Below are positions 35,572 to 42,646 of a stretch of DNA of 43,578 nt, one piece after another. Source of the stretch: a virus. The notes beneath the pieces are model-generated. The model saw only the letters and a list, made by a program, of their open reading frames with translations, did not search any database and was not told where the DNA came from. The stretch is taken from the IMG/VR virus record IMGVR_UViG_3300044630_002215, positions 1 to 43,578 of that record; one strand, 5' to 3'. The position numbers and the translations under genes are program-made. Positions within the stretch are counted from its first letter, which is position 1. Each line of letters begins with the position of its first letter.

Positions 35572-35690
35572 TTTTCTTTATGTACTGTTTTTAGGTTTTT
35601 GTAGATTCTTTCAGAGTCTTCAATTTTACCATTAGCTGCGGCAATAGCGATTGCTAACCTTCTTAGTTTTTTTGCGGCTTTATTATTCAT
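35553..35690 (-). CDS. Small conserved phage protein, 45 aa
   Basis: Short basic helical protein (MNNKAAKKLRRLAIAIAAAN, then ERIYKNLKTVHKENKKAPK). The pattern KKLRRLA...ERxYKxLKxxHK recurs in small proteins of Bacteroidota phages, function unknown. It lies 9 bases after the 39-residue gene, last in the replication operon. Its C-terminal codons overlap the opposing terminator hairpin. Confidence 0.6.
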   Translation of the reverse strand: MNNKAAKKLRRLAIAIAAANGKIEDSERIYKNLKTVHKENKKAPK

Positions 35691-35699
35691 ACATTTGTT

Positions 35700-35819
35700 T
35701 TATCTGCCCTGCCCTCTGTATTGTTTTGGACGGGGTGAATGTTTGTTATAAGATTTTTTAGCTCTCCCTGATTTTTTTGTTCCAAATGTAACCTTGGATG
35801 AATTTGTAAGTTTTGCCAT
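35700..35819 (-). CDS. Small very basic conserved phage protein, 39 aa
   Basis: MAKLTNSSKVTFGTKKSGRA..., ending HSPRPKQYRGQGR. About a third of residues are Lys or Arg, and the FGTKKxGxAKKSYNKH...YRGQG pattern is one I recognise from other phage small proteins without a known role. The start overlaps the stop of the 74-residue gene in a TAATG junction, strong support for a real coupled gene. Nucleic-acid binding is likely from composition. Confidence 0.65.
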   Translation of the reverse strand: MAKLTNSSKVTFGTKKSGRAKKSYNKHSPRPKQYRGQGR

Positions 35820-36043
35820 TATTGTTTGTTTTTAAAATAATCTTTATCTAATTCCCCGCCGTCCATTTTATTGGGGTAAACAAGTATGTCGTCATCGTAA
35901 AAGTTCCGCACCATGCCATTGTGGTATAATATGACTTTCCAAACAGTGTTTGTGTTTGAGCCGTAGTCGAGCCATGCAATTGCTTTTCCATATCCTAAAG
36001 GGGTTTCTACATCAATAGTATTTATTAATTCGTGAATATACAT
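35819..36043 (-). CDS. Hypothetical protein, 74 aa
   Basis: Small acidic/aromatic protein (MYIHELINTIDVETPLGYGK..., ending DKDYFKNKQ). The core VETPLGYGKAIAWLDYG...NTVWKVILYHNGMVRNFYDD resembles a small SH3-like barrel. It is coupled by TAATG overlaps to SSB upstream and to the 39-residue gene downstream, so it is part of the replication operon. Role unknown. Confidence 0.6.
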   Translation of the reverse strand: MYIHELINTIDVETPLGYGKAIAWLDYGSNTNTVWKVILYHNGMVRNFYDDDILVYPNKMDGGELDKDYFKNKQ

Positions 36044-36384
36044 TAAATTTGGTTTTCATCTGTTTTATTACTTGATAATAATTGTAAACTTGTAACTCTA
36101 GCATGAAGCTGGGCTACTGTTTCTTTTGTTTTATCATTAAGATATGTTTTTGCTTCTGGCTTTCCTTCCATGTAAATCAAAGTACCCTTTTTAAGATAGT
36201 TAGCTACATTGGTTTTATCAGTCCAATAAGCGCAAGAAACCCAAGTTGTTTTATCTACCTCTTGTCCTTGTTGGTTTTTAAACTTTTCGCTGTAAGCCAT
36301 TGAAAAATTAATTACTGTTTTTTCATTTACATTGTTTACTGTTGCATCTTGTCCTAATCTGCCGATTACTGAAATTCTAATCAT
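36043..36384 (-). CDS. ssb: Single-stranded DNA-binding protein
   Basis: 113 residues with a full OB fold: MIRISVIGRLGQDATVNNVN opens like bacterial SSB, followed by INFSMAYSEKF, the VSCAYW motif with conserved aromatic Trp, a LIYMEGKPEAKTYL strand, and a short C-terminal tail (SSNKTDENQI). The tail is acidic but lacks the terminal DIPF of bacterial SSB, so contact with host proteins through that tip is probably absent. It binds ssDNA during phage replication and lies directly after the primase-helicase gene. Confidence 0.92.
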   Translation of the reverse strand: MIRISVIGRLGQDATVNNVNEKTVINFSMAYSEKFKNQQGQEVDKTTWVSCAYWTDKTNVANYLKKGTLIYMEGKPEAKTYLNDKTKETVAQLHARVTSLQLLSSNKTDENQI

Positions 36385-36401
36385 TGTGTTTTGTTTTATT
36401 A

Positions 36402-38261
36402 TTAAAAATTAATTTCTGTTCCATTATCATCTTTGTAAGGTGTCCAATTATCAAATGTTTTTTGTACTGACGCATCGGGTCTTAAAATTATATTTTTATC
36501 ATTTATAATTTTTTGTAATGAATCCAATCCATTGAATAAAAATCTTCTAGTTTGAAAATACATTTGAAATAAAATAAATCCTTTCTTACCAACAATTTTT
36601 TGCCTTCTAATTTTTTTACTATGAAATTCACAAGATGGATTGCTAGGGTCTGTTTGGGCAAAAGGTCTATGATATACAAGGATATTATCTAGTTTATTGT
36701 TCCACATTGCACCATCAGTTAAATCAAACACATCGGGGCAAGGATAGTTGCCATCAGAGGCTTTTACCATTTTAACAGGGTGAGCAATTATCCAAAAGAA
36801 AATATTATTTATCTGCGCAAATCTTGAGAATACAGACAATACCCATTCAAGATATTTATCACTTCTTGAAAACTTTTGATATTCGTTTGTCAATTGGTTG
36901 AAAGGGTCAATATCTACGCCATCAACATTCTCTTTCACAATTAACTCTAAAAATACTTCCATCACATATTGTGGAGTAGGCGAAACATCTTTAGGATAAA
37001 CATAAAATATATGCTTGCATACTAAATCGTAAACATATTCATAAACTTGTTTAGATGGTCTATGTGGATTTGCAGGACTACAATCACATCCTAAAATAAT
37101 TTCTACAAAATCATGGTAGTATTCTTCTGGTGGGTTATCTTCTGGCGAGAATGTTGCAAACTTTTCTCCATACAACATTATGCGCATAGCTTGGTACCAT
37201 TTTTTGAATGAAGATTTACCATAGTTACCAATTCCAGTAAGAACTGTAATCTCTCCTCTCTTTGGTTTAAACTTGTCATCCAAATCGGGTACTCCGATAC
37301 CATCTACTTTAGCATACCCTTCATCATAAATTCTTAAAGCTTGTTCTTTTACATCAATTCCATAAATAACATCTTTTAATTTTAATCCTTCATCAAATAC
37401 AGCTTTCTCCACCTCTATTTCCTTTCTAGAAACCTTATCAACTAATATTTCTTTATCAAATGATGCACTTCCAAAGTTTTTTGAATTTGCCTTGTATGCA
37501 GAACGTATTGCCCTATCTGCCTCACTCTTTGTAAACTCAGAATTCGTAATAAACTCTGTATGAATCATAGAATTTGCTGCAGTTTCATTAATACCAAAAC
37601 GACAACAAGCTGAAGCTAATTTGAATATAAAATTATTTCTTTCTCCCGTAACAAAAGCCTCATTTTTATTAGATAACCAAGTCAAAACATTCTTAAATAT
37701 TTTTTGGTCATCATCGTTTTTCTCATAAACAACAACCTTTTCGGTTTTTTTAATCTTCTTAAAAACTTCAGCCTTGTCGTTTATGTAAATTTCGGGGTCG
37801 TAACTCTCATAACATACTCTGCTTTGGTTAATTCCGCTTCGGTCAATTTCTGGAAACACTTCTTGTAATGCTTGGAAATGTTCTCTATGTTTTTCACCAT
37901 TTGCTATTTTTACCAAAGCTTTTAGTCCATTTCCAGAAGGGCTAATCCAACAAGCGTAAACAAACGAATGTGAAATAATCTCATTTTGCTTATCTCTAAG
38001 CTCAAATACATTGTCAAAATCCAAAACTATATACCCACTATGCTTAATTAACTGAGCATCAGTTCTATCAGGGCCAAATTTACCACTAAAACACACCGAA
38101 GGAAGGTTAAGTTTTATCTTATTTGCTTTTTCTTTATCAATTGTTCCTCTAATTTCAGATACGGTTGATTTACTTTTACCTTCTTGTATTCTTTTTAACG
38201 CGGCTTCAACAGAAATGTAATTTGGTTCCTTAGAAAAGATGTTTTTAAAAATTGTTATCAT
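36402..38261 (-). CDS. Primase-helicase (BT4734/VirE_N-type primase fused to RecA-type helicase)
   Basis: 619 residues. Residues about 35-170 match the VirE_N/BT4734-like domain of Bacteroidota mobile elements: SVCFSGKFGPDRTDAQLI, then YIVLDFDN with Asp81 and Asp83 as probable metal ligands, and the SPSGNGLKALVKI motif (107-119). Residues about 190-260 look like a PriCT-type helical linker (ACCRFGINETAANSMIHTEF). Residues 335-351 carry RGEITVLTGIGNYGKSS, a Walker A site in a DnaB/RecA-like helicase, with GVDIDPFNQL as the probable Walker B. Joining primer synthesis and unwinding in one chain recalls T7 gp4. Its ATG overlaps the stop of the initiator-like gene (TAATG). Confidence 0.85.
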   Translation of the reverse strand: MITIFKNIFSKEPNYISVEAALKRIQEGKSKSTVSEIRGTIDKEKANKIKLNLPSVCFSGKFGPDRTDAQLIKHSGYIVLDFDNVFELRDKQNEIISHSFVYACWISPSGNGLKALVKIANGEKHREHFQALQEVFPEIDRSGINQSRVCYESYDPEIYINDKAEVFKKIKKTEKVVVYEKNDDDQKIFKNVLTWLSNKNEAFVTGERNNFIFKLASACCRFGINETAANSMIHTEFITNSEFTKSEADRAIRSAYKANSKNFGSASFDKEILVDKVSRKEIEVEKAVFDEGLKLKDVIYGIDVKEQALRIYDEGYAKVDGIGVPDLDDKFKPKRGEITVLTGIGNYGKSSFKKWYQAMRIMLYGEKFATFSPEDNPPEEYYHDFVEIILGCDCSPANPHRPSKQVYEYVYDLVCKHIFYVYPKDVSPTPQYVMEVFLELIVKENVDGVDIDPFNQLTNEYQKFSRSDKYLEWVLSVFSRFAQINNIFFWIIAHPVKMVKASDGNYPCPDVFDLTDGAMWNNKLDNILVYHRPFAQTDPSNPSCEFHSKKIRRQKIVGKKGFILFQMYFQTRRFLFNGLDSLQKIINDKNIILRPDASVQKTFDNWTPYKDDNGTEINF

Positions 38262-39010
38262 TATTCAGAAATTGGTTTAAAGGCGTTTCTAGCGGTTTCT
38301 AATTCATTTTGATACTTCCCTCCACTTTTATTAGAAAGTGTCTGCATGGGTCTTAAATGTGGTATAGTGTTCCGAATTTTAGACTTCCATAGCTTTATTA
38401 TGTTATTATGACCATCTTTCCACCCATTTTCGACCCAAGACTCGTATTTTGATTTTAACGAGTATTCGTACAAATTGAAATTCATATTGTTCTTTGCCAT
38501 ATCCTCCTTGCAAAAGGACAAAAACTCCTCTATACTTGGTATAGTTTCTTTTACTTTACTTTTATTTACTTTACTTTGCGGTTTTTCTGCCACAGAAACT
38601 CCGTTACTAACGGTATTAGTGCTAACAAATTTACCGTTCACACGCTGTTGTTTCTTACTATTATCCTTACTGCGACCTCTTTTTTCGTAAACAGGTACTA
38701 GTCTTTCATCAAGCGATTCCGAGTTAATAAAGCCATTATTTAGGAATAACATCTCCAACTTAATGCAGTAATCCAGTACGTCCCGTATTTCTGTGGCAGA
38801 AACTCCGAAATCACCAGCCATTAATTCAAATTCTACATCTGAATATTCTAAAACATTACCATCAATGCCTGTTAAATACTCTAAAGTCATAGACCATATA
38901 GCATAGCCAGTAACTCCAAACTTTGTACGAATAGCTTTAACCTTTCTATGGTTTCGCATATCTCTATCGTGAGGGAAATAATCACAGTAATTCTTTATTG
39001 GGCGAGCCAT
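38261..39010 (-). CDS. Lin1244/Lin1753-type replication initiator-like protein
   Basis: 249 residues. The N-terminal 120 residues (NYCDYFPHDRDMRNHRKVKA, then KFGVTGYAIWSMTLEYL and a FGVSATEIRDVLDYCIKLEM winged helix) match the Lin1244/Lin1753-like domain (DUF4373) seen beside or within DnaD-like initiators. The C-terminal part is basic (RSKDNSKKQQRV) and then helical (YEYSLKSKYESWVENGWKDG), similar to a DnaD-like tail. It likely loads the downstream helicase at the phage origin. The TAATG overlap with the primase-helicase supports joint function. Confidence 0.8.
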   Translation of the reverse strand: MARPIKNYCDYFPHDRDMRNHRKVKAIRTKFGVTGYAIWSMTLEYLTGIDGNVLEYSDVEFELMAGDFGVSATEIRDVLDYCIKLEMLFLNNGFINSESLDERLVPVYEKRGRSKDNSKKQQRVNGKFVSTNTVSNGVSVAEKPQSKVNKSKVKETIPSIEEFLSFCKEDMAKNNMNFNLYEYSLKSKYESWVENGWKDGHNNIIKLWKSKIRNTIPHLRPMQTLSNKSGGKYQNELETARNAFKPISE

Positions 39011-39021
39011 TTAGAATTTAT

Positions 39022-39225
39022 TTAATCGTTAATAAAATCGGTATCTAAAGCTTTGTTTATTTTTGCTAGATTTGAATCTGACAAAACCATTATTCTATGT
39101 ATAAAAATAGAATAAAGACTACCATATGGTATATCTGTCTTTCTAGACAACCAAGCTAGGTTTCTTTCCTCAGTTTCTAAATATAAAAGAATTTCATCTT
39201 TTACATCAGTTTTAACTTTTGCCAT
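39022..39225 (-). CDS. Cro/CI-type helix-turn-helix protein, 67 aa
   Basis: Single small HTH domain: NLAWLSRKTDIPYGSLYSIF (residues 22-41) forms the turn and recognition helix, and SDSNLAKINKALDTDF (49-64) the closing helices. It heads the leftward replication operon and faces a rightward operon across a 110-base AT-rich gap, the usual place for a phage switch regulator. No paired CI-like partner or integrase was found, so it may time early genes in a lytic phage and not control lysogeny. Confidence 0.75.
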   Translation of the reverse strand: MAKVKTDVKDEILLYLETEERNLAWLSRKTDIPYGSLYSIFIHRIMVLSDSNLAKINKALDTDFIND

Positions 39226-39335
39226 TTATTTGATTTTTGATTAATGCACAAAATAAAAGCTATTATTTCATATTTCAAAATATATTTTTTAAATATTTTA
39301 TTTTTTTATTTAATTTTGATTAATTAGCTTTGCAA
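39226..39335. promoter_or_regulatory. Divergent AT-rich control region with tandem rightward -7 boxes
   Basis: No gene. Two rightward TAnnTTTG boxes, TAATTTTG (39311-39318) and TAGCTTTG (39325-39332), lie 14 bases apart just before ATG 39336. The first gives a leader of about 11 bases; the second would give a leaderless or downstream-starting transcript. No matching leftward box was found for the HTH gene. Confidence 0.45.
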
Positions 39336-39467
39336 ATGGAAAACAAAGAACTAATATACGAAATGGCTAAAAGATTAGATTTAGTTATTGAAGTTTGGAA
39401 AGAAGGAAAATATATTGGCAAATATAGATTTATAAATAACAAACTACACAAATGGAAAGATGGATAA
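39336..39467 (+). CDS. Small hypothetical protein, 43 aa
   Basis: MENKELIYEMAKRLDLVIEV, ending in RFINNKLHKWKDG. A helix followed by a short strand pair (WKEGKYIGKYRFINN). It follows the tandem -7 boxes and overlaps the next gene by 16 bases, which together support a real first gene of this operon. No function recognised. Confidence 0.5.
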   Translation: MENKELIYEMAKRLDLVIEVWKEGKYIGKYRFINNKLHKWKDG

Positions 39468-39646
39468 CCGAAGATGAAATAATGCACAGGATTAAAAATC
39501 ATCCTGACTTAACTAAAGATGATAAAGAAGATTTTTATTTTGATATACAGATGTTATACATTGGTAAAAAAGGTCAAGAAAAATTAGATAAACCAGTAAT
39601 TAAAAATCAAGAAAGAAATAAAATAAAAAAAGATGGCATACAATAG
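39452..39646 (+). CDS. Hypothetical protein, 64 aa
   Basis: Small charged helical protein (MERWITEDEIMHRIKNHPDL...) with the LTKDDKEDFYFDIQMLYIG segment and a Lys-rich end (KNQERNKIKKDGIQ). It overlaps the 43-residue gene at its start and the NinG-like gene by 14 bases at its end, typical of compact phage operons. A NinG-associated or regulatory role is possible from context. No family was recognised. Confidence 0.5.
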   Translation: MERWITEDEIMHRIKNHPDLTKDDKEDFYFDIQMLYIGKKGQEKLDKPVIKNQERNKIKKDGIQ

Positions 39647-40178
39647 TACAATAATAACAAAGAAAAAGCGTTGTGTTAATTGTGGCAATATTGATTATTG
39701 GTTTTCCAAAAAGATGTGTAAACAATGCGCCACCGTACATTCTACGCAAAAAAGAATGGAAGAATTTGAAGATGATACAGAAAGTTTTCAGAATCTTGTT
39801 CAAGACCTTGACCATGTATTTAGTCAATACATTAGAAATAGATATGCAGATAAAACAGGTATGGTTGAATGTTATACTTGTGGTAAAAAACATATGATTG
39901 CAGAAATACAATGCGGTCATTTTATGGGTAGGTCGAATTTAAGTACTAGATGGATGGAACAAAATTGCAGACCACAATGTATGGAATGTAATTACTTTAA
40001 AACTGGTAATATAGAAGAGTTTGAATACAAATTACACGAAGAAAATAATGCTGTAGTAGATTATTTAAGAGAAACAGCTAGGCAAACAGCAAAACCTACA
40101 AAAGATGAGCTAAAAGGCTTAATCCTAGAATACAGGGCAAAGCTAAACTTGGTAAAAAAGAAATTTATTGAAAAATAA
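39633..40178 (+). CDS. ninG: NinG/Rap-like recombination nuclease
   Basis: 181 residues, near lambda NinG in length (about 200). An N-terminal zinc ribbon has Cys14, Cys17, Cys29 and Cys32. DLDHVFSQYIRNRYAD (residues 59-73) is the family signature. The C-terminal HNH-like zinc site runs through VECYTCGKKH (Cys80, Cys83), CGHFMGRS (His96) and NCRPQCMECN (Cys112, Cys116, Cys119). NinG is a structure-specific nuclease that acts on recombination intermediates. It is last in a rightward three-gene operon and is followed by a terminator. Confidence 0.85.
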   Translation: MAYNSTIITKKKRCVNCGNIDYWFSKKMCKQCATVHSTQKRMEEFEDDTESFQNLVQDLDHVFSQYIRNRYADKTGMVECYTCGKKHMIAEIQCGHFMGRSNLSTRWMEQNCRPQCMECNYFKTGNIEEFEYKLHEENNAVVDYLRETARQTAKPTKDELKGLILEYRAKLNLVKKKFIEK

Positions 40179-40225
40179 TTGTATTTTTACGGTAGTTATC
40201 ATAGTTTGTAGATTTGTAGTTTCAG

Positions 40226-40256
40226 CCCCATGTTTTATAATGACATGGGGTTTTTT
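40226..40256 (+). terminator. Terminator of the ninG operon
   Basis: CCCCATGT (40226-40233) pairs with ACATGGGG (40243-40250) around a 9-base loop, followed by TTTTTT. It lies 48 bases after the ninG stop. Confidence 0.88.
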
Positions 40257-40530
40257 ATCGCTCATAATTGAGCCGATTGTCGCTCAAATACGGCTCAAAG
40301 TTGCCTTATTGGGTAACTTTTGTGATTGATAAAGTTTACTATTAGAGAACTTTTGTAACCAAATTGGGAACATTGTACAATGTTTTAGGTACAATATGTA
40401 AAATGTTGTAATGGAATTAGGGCAAATATGTTACTGATTTATATAGACTTGTAACAAAATTTGTTAATTGTTGGTAGTCATACTACGCAAGTCCTCCCCC
40501 TGTCGTAAAGCTATAACTTGACAAATAAGC
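40257..40530. other. Gene-free region with three dyad symmetries; candidate origin or control site
   Basis: No gene seen. TTGAGCCG (40268-40275) is inverted as CGGCTCAA (40291-40298), with an extra CGCTCAA between them. AACATTGTACAATGTT (40369-40384) is a perfect 16-bp palindrome. TAACAAA-A-TTTGTTA (40452-40466) is a third dyad. AACTTTTGT also occurs twice (near 40315 and 40349). Very AT-rich DNA follows at 40611-40660. The density of dyads between the replication and recombination blocks fits an origin or a regulatory hub, but nothing proves either. Confidence 0.35.
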
Positions 40531-40594
40531 AAAAAAAGGCTCCCAAGTAGAAACTTAGGAGCGATACCAGTTAAACCTTTAACTATGTCTTATG
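40531..40594 (-). ncRNA. Candidate small minus-strand RNA with two hairpins and a terminator
   Basis: A leftward TATATTTG box (40601-40608) would start an RNA near 40594. It then forms a perfect 7-bp hairpin (AGTTAAA/TTTAACT, 40569-40584) and a 9-bp stem with one mismatch (40539-40547 with 40554-40562), ending in seven U (40531-40537). No leftward gene precedes this terminator for over 2 kb, so it seems to serve its own RNA of about 64 bases. It does not fit a tRNA, and no known family was recognised. Confidence 0.4.
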
Positions 40595-40600
40595 CGGATA

Positions 40601-40608
40601 CAAATATA
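40601..40608 (-). promoter_or_regulatory. Leftward -7 box TATATTTG for the candidate small RNA
   Basis: Exact match to the box used at 31603, 24811 and 3069. It lies just beside a 16-bp palindrome (AAATTTAATTAAATTT, 40614-40629) and the rightward promoter of the recombination operon, making another divergent control region. Confidence 0.4.
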
Positions 40609-40613
40609 TACAA

Positions 40614-40662
40614 AAATTTAATTAAATTTATTTTTTTAATTAAATTAATTAAATTAATTTTG
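40614..40662 (+). promoter_or_regulatory. Rightward promoter of the recombination operon with AT palindromes
   Basis: The -7 box TAATTTTG (40655-40662) is 17 bases before ATG 40679. Upstream lie a perfect 16-bp palindrome AAATTTAATTAAATTT (40614-40629) and ATTAAATTAATTAAA (40639-40653). The latter is the exact inverse of the 15-mer found twice at 34749-34794. It abuts the -7 box, a good position for an operator. Confidence 0.45.
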
Positions 40663-40678
40663 TTCCAAAACACACAAC

Positions 40679-40876
40679 ATGGCAAGAAGCATTTCCCCCG
40701 ATTCAGTTTCCAGTAAGGTTGCTGATTTAACATTAGGCGAACACCTTAGGTTAGATAACCCATACACATCTGTAATGGTTATGGTATCCAATTTAAAGAA
40801 AAAAGACGCTCACAAAGACAAATTATTTAAGATTAAAGCTACTGACAACACTACTACTGTAACCAGAATAAAATAA
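40679..40876 (+). CDS. Hypothetical protein, 65 aa
   Basis: MARSISPDSVSSKVADLTLG..., ending KIKATDNTTTVTRIK. Small, basic, beta-rich C-terminal half (SVMVMVSNLKKKDAHKDKLF). First gene of the rightward recombination operon, 17 bases behind the promoter box. No family recognised. Position and basic character would allow DNA binding, which is speculative. Confidence 0.55.
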   Translation: MARSISPDSVSSKVADLTLGEHLRLDNPYTSVMVMVSNLKKKDAHKDKLFKIKATDNTTTVTRIK

Positions 40877-40885
40877 ACCAATATT

Positions 40886-41248
40886 ATGCATATACAAACG
40901 ATTAACTACACTAGAACATTTAACTTAGGAAACTATTCTTCTGAAAAAATTGGCGTTGAATTTGCTCTTAATGAGGGCGAATCTGCTACAAAGGCTCTTG
41001 ATTACGCAAGAGAACTTGTGGAAGAGTATCACAAGCAAAATGTAATTAAATTAAAAGATTTAAACGAATTTTACCAAGAAGTCCCAGATGAAATTATTCC
41101 TACCCAATCTAAAAAATCTTTAGCTGAAAAAACAATAGAGTTTATAAATGCTTGCAAGACTAAAGAGGAGTTAAGAGCTTGGGAATTAATGGCTAAAAAT
41201 AATCCAGAAGTATTGGAATCTTATAACGCTAAACATAAATCTTTATAA
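40886..41248 (+). CDS. Hypothetical protein of the recombination operon, 120 aa
   Basis: The N-terminal half is a beta sheet (IQTINYTRTFNLGNYSSEKI, then VEFALNEGES) followed by a long helix (TKALDYARELVEEYHKQN). The C-terminal half is helical (SLAEKTIEFINACKTKEELR, then NNPEVLESYNAKH). The TRTFNLGNYSSEKIGVEF pattern is common in small phage proteins placed next to exonucleases. It lies 2 bases before the YqaJ-like gene, so it may be a partner of that nuclease, for example in strand annealing. No annealing-protein motif is recognised. Confidence 0.55.
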   Translation: MHIQTINYTRTFNLGNYSSEKIGVEFALNEGESATKALDYARELVEEYHKQNVIKLKDLNEFYQEVPDEIIPTQSKKSLAEKTIEFINACKTKEELRAWELMAKNNPEVLESYNAKHKSL

Positions 41249-41250
41249 CT

Positions 41251-41979
41251 ATGAATTGGAATGAAACGCTAATCAGAGCAAGCTCTGTAGGGTATATAAT
41301 GACCGAACCAGTAACCAAAGCGGACAAAGAAGCTGGGTTACTTTCTAAGACCGCACAAAGACATTTGCTTGATGTTTATATTTCTAATAAGTATAATAGG
41401 AGTAAAGATATTCAAACAAAGCAAATGAAAAAAGGTATTGAAGTAGAGCAAGAATCGATTGATTTATTGTCTATGTTCTTAAAAAAACCTTTTGCTAAAA
41501 ATACGGAAAGATTTTCAAATAAATACATAACAGGGCTACCAGATATTATTGATGATGGAATTATTGATATTAAATCTAGCTATGACCTATGGACATTCTT
41601 AGGGAATATCCCAGACAAGCTTGATAATTTATACTATTGGCAAATGATGTCATATATGTGGCTTACGGGTAAAACCAAAGCTACCATTGCTTATTGCCTT
41701 GTAAATACACCAGATAATATTATCCAACAAGAGAAGTATTATTTGCTAAAAAAGCTAGATGTAATTTCAGAAGAAAGCCCAGAGTTTGTAAGAGAAGCTA
41801 TGAAGTTAGAATTAAACATGAAGTTTGATGATATAGCTATGGAAGAAAGAATACTAATGTATGACGTTAGTAGAAACGAAGATGATATTTTACGCATTGA
41901 GCAAAAAGTAGAAAAAGCAAGAGAATTTTTACAAGATATTGAAAACACCCATAAAAACTTTAATAATGGCAAAATCTAA
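41251..41979 (+). CDS. YqaJ-like PD-(D/E)XK exonuclease
   Basis: 242 residues. The start RASSVGYIMTEP (residues 9-20) matches the substrate-grip helix of YqaJ/lambda-exonuclease relatives. GIEVEQES (62-69) gives the helical Glu. TGLPDIIDDGIIDIKSS (94-110) gives the catalytic Asp98, Asp106 and Lys108. A conserved LYYWQMMSYMWLTG helix (127-140) follows. These enzymes resect one strand of a DNA end for recombination. The gene overlaps the next one by 14 bases. Confidence 0.85.
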   Translation: MNWNETLIRASSVGYIMTEPVTKADKEAGLLSKTAQRHLLDVYISNKYNRSKDIQTKQMKKGIEVEQESIDLLSMFLKKPFAKNTERFSNKYITGLPDIIDDGIIDIKSSYDLWTFLGNIPDKLDNLYYWQMMSYMWLTGKTKATIAYCLVNTPDNIIQQEKYYLLKKLDVISEESPEFVREAMKLELNMKFDDIAMEERILMYDVSRNEDDILRIEQKVEKAREFLQDIENTHKNFNNGKI

Positions 41980-42244
41980 AAAAGAAAAACAATTAAACCT
42001 TCCGCAAAATGCAGAACCATTAAACGGATGCGATTTCTGTATGCAATTTGATTATGATGAACCTCATGTAATTGGCGCAAGTGAAGATGCTGATGGAGTT
42101 TTAGAATTAATAATAAAATCTTATCTAGATGCAGGTTTAACTTTTGTATGCCCAACTACACAAAAGAAATTAAGAATATATGCTAGACCATTATCAGATA
42201 AAGGAAAAGAAATTCTAAATCAACAAAAGGAAGTTAAAAATTAA
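41966..42244 (+). CDS. Hypothetical protein, 92 aa
   Basis: I chose ATG 41966 (MAKSKKEKQLNLPQNAEPLN) over the ATG 27 bases upstream, because the shorter form has a natural Lys-rich start and overlaps the exonuclease stop by 14 bases. The rest is acidic, with a CDFCMQFDYDEPHVIG segment, a helix (LELIIKSYLDAGL) and a CPTTQKKLRIYARPL strand. Its three Cys (two in CDFC, one in VCPTT) could bind a metal. Role unknown, but it lies between two nuclease genes. Confidence 0.55.
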   Translation: MAKSKKEKQLNLPQNAEPLNGCDFCMQFDYDEPHVIGASEDADGVLELIIKSYLDAGLTFVCPTTQKKLRIYARPLSDKGKEILNQQKEVKN

Positions 42245-42247
42245 CAA

Positions 42248-42646
42248 ATGAAATACTCTTCAAGTTTTAGTCACGATTTAAACTTTGGAGAAAAGGCAGA
42301 AGATTGGCTTAATAATTTATTTAACAATGGTAAGCTTATTGAAGTTAAAAGCGATAGGCTTATACATAAAACTGGTAATTTATATATTGAATATAAATCT
42401 AGAAATAAACCAAGCGGATTAGCTACCACTACGGCTAATTATTGGATATATAGAATGGATGTGCTTGATGCTGCTATTTTATTGCCAACCGAATCGTTAA
42501 AAAAAGTTTGTAGAGTATATTATAAAAACAATGAGTTTAAAATGAAAGGAGGTGATAACGATACTTCCGAAGGATTTTTAATACCACTAATAAGATTGCT
42601 AAAAGATTTAGCATTATTAAGTCAAAACGATGAAAACACTATCTAA
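42248..42646 (+). CDS. Small PD-(D/E)XK nuclease, 132 aa
   Basis: FGEKAEDWLNNLF (residues 13-25) supplies the helical Glu15. LIEVKSDRLIHKTGNLYIEY (30-49) supplies Asp36 and the Glu48-x-Lys50 active site. SGLATTTANYWIY (56-68) is a family-like downstream segment. This pattern is found in small phage nucleases of the resolvase/VRR-NUC type. It may process recombination or replication intermediates with the YqaJ-like and NinG-like enzymes. It meets the opposing 94-residue gene tail to tail with a 4-base overlap and has no visible terminator. Confidence 0.7.
   Translation: MKYSSSFSHDLNFGEKAEDWLNNLFNNGKLIEVKSDRLIHKTGNLYIEYKSRNKPSGLATTTANYWIYRMDVLDAAILLPTESLKKVCRVYYKNNEFKMKGGDNDTSEGFLIPLIRLLKDLALLSQNDENTI

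Noticed and set aside
39022-39225. Lysogeny switch
   Set aside because: One small HTH gene is present, but there is no integrase, partition system or attachment site in the window.
39320-39920. Leftward hydrophobic frames at 39320-39502 and 39600-39920
   Set aside because: They are antisense to the 43-, 64- and 181-residue genes, whose NinG zinc motifs prove the rightward frame.
40531-40608. tRNA gene
   Set aside because: The two hairpins do not form a cloverleaf, and no T-loop consensus or plausible anticodon arm is present.
41939-42244. Longer form of the 92-residue protein from ATG 41939
   Set aside because: The extra MKTPIKTLI overlaps deeper into the exonuclease gene; the Lys-rich MAKSKKEK start at 41966 is more natural.
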